Origin: Actinomortierella ambigua
Taxonomy: Eukaryota > Mortierellomycota > Mortierellomycetes > Mortierellales > Mortierellaceae
Assembly: GCA_016098155.1 (NCBI GenBank)
Contig: JAAAJB010000015.1
Span: forward strand, 1 to 64,000
Length of the DNA: 64,000 bases
Reading direction: 5' to 3'
In this document: positions 63,392 through 64,000 of the stretch, piece by piece
Position numbering within the stretch: the first letter of the stretch is position 1
How the letters are laid out: each line of letters opens with the position of its first letter
Notes under the pieces: generated by a model
What the model was told of the DNA's origin: nothing
Seen by the model: only the letters and a program-made list of their open reading frames with translations
The model's database searches: none
Program-made: the position numbers and the translations under genes

Positions 63392-64000
63392 CTAACACCC
63401 ACGTACACGCATAAACAAACAAAACAGAAATAGAAGATGGGAGGAAAGAAAAGTGGGAGTCAATGACCAGCAAGAACGGGGGTGAGGGGAGAGGTAGATA
63501 TTTAAGGTTCTCGAATAGGGCCCAAGCGCAGTTACAACAAATGTCCAAGCAATGCAAGGGCGGGAGGGGGGGAGGGGAGAGAGGATGGCCTTTTTGTCAG
63601 CCAAGAAGTGACGATGGGTCCCATTAGCCAACATGCCTGCCTTTCCCCCTGTTCCCACACCTAATCTTCCACTATAAGCGGTCTAATTCCGCTAATGCGA
63701 TGTGGCCCACTCCTGAAGGAAGTGGCACTATCAACATTCTCGTCCCCACTCCATCTACCCTTGTCCGCTCACCCCACCTTGGATTTTTTTTCCCACACTC
63801 ACCCTTCACTTTTTGCCCTTTTTGTGTTTGGTGGTTTGTCCATGGTTGTTTTTTTTCTCACTCCCGTATTATTGGCTCTTCTCTTGGTTGCTCCAGACAA
63901 CGCATAGTCAATGTCCTGATCTTGCTCTTTCTTTGCTTCCCGAATCGTCTCCAGGGCGACACCAAGGGAAGGAAGGCGGAAGAGGGAGAAGGGGGGTAAT
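63392..64000. other. Probable ERG6 intron or upstream region
   Basis: About 610 bases up to the window end. On the - strand it should be intron sequence leading to the missing ERG6 exons. It contains G runs (63563-63575) and T/C-rich DNA (63785-63860). No coding exon could be supported. Confidence 0.4.

Noticed and set aside
63392..64000. Upstream exon of ERG6
   Set aside because: No sequence encoding the expected residues before YAWGTSFHF with a donor was found on the - strand in this interval.

Overview
This is a window of fungal nuclear DNA. The genes are split by many introns of about 60-300 bp with GT..AG ends, promoters are rich in pyrimidine or purine runs, and several products are fungal specialities: the Rtt109 histone H3-K56 acetyltransferase, a copper-fist regulator, chitin deacetylases with a CWWT motif, and Erg6. 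Long Gln, His, Ser and Thr runs inside proteins, GPI-type chitin deacetylases resembling those of Mucoromycota, a metazoan-like LysM protein and a probable NARG2_C (little elongation complex subunit 2) protein all point to an early-diverging fungus such as Mortierellomycota or Mucoromycota. That placement is inference; no marker gene in the window settles it.

Layout, left to right. 1-2.1 kb: low-complexity DNA, then a newly reconstructed four-exon gene for a small cysteine-containing secreted protein (+). 2.4-4.7 kb: mitochondrial BCKDK/PDK-family kinase (+). 4.9-7.3 kb: RTT109 (-). 8.9-10.8 kb: LPMO-like secreted protein (-). 10.8-15.5 kb: gene-poor. 15.5-17.9 kb: biotin synthase BIO2 (-). 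19.0-20.6 kb: PP4 catalytic subunit (+). 21.5-25.5 kb: mitochondrial leucyl-tRNA synthetase (+). 26.4-28.3 kb: malate dehydrogenase ending in a PTS1-like AKL (+), with a 70-base assembly gap in an intron. 29.0-34.2 kb: very long, largely disordered LysM protein (+). 34.3-36.4 kb: ELP4 (-), divergent from Ran/GSP1 (36.7-38.8 kb, +). 39.4-44.6 kb: AT-hook/NARG2_C-like protein (+). 44.6-49.0 kb: gene-poor. 49.0-52.0 kb: copper-fist factor (+). 54.1-54.6 kb: small GPI-type wall protein (+). 55.0-55.7 kb: TMEM97-like EXPERA membrane protein (-). 56.9-61.9 kb: two tandem chitin deacetylases (+). 62.5-63.4 kb: 3' part of ERG6 (-), running off the window.

Most genes are single housekeeping genes and do not form a metabolic cluster. 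Loose themes are chromatin, transcription and signalling (RTT109, ELP4, PP4, Ran, NARG2_C-like) and, in the right third, the cell surface and sterols (GPI protein, two chitin deacetylases, TMEM97-like protein, ERG6). I found no CRISPR array, rRNA or convincing tRNA. One degraded non-LTR retrotransposon fragment is likely near 56.3-56.5 kb. No previously undescribed multi-gene system is evident. The best leads are the small secreted-protein gene at 1.26-2.13 kb, the triplicated C-terminal motif of Rtt109, the NARG2_C-like protein, the intron differences between the tandem chitin deacetylases, and a short internally repeated reading frame at 20.8-21.0 kb whose two copies differ only at synonymous sites in their core.
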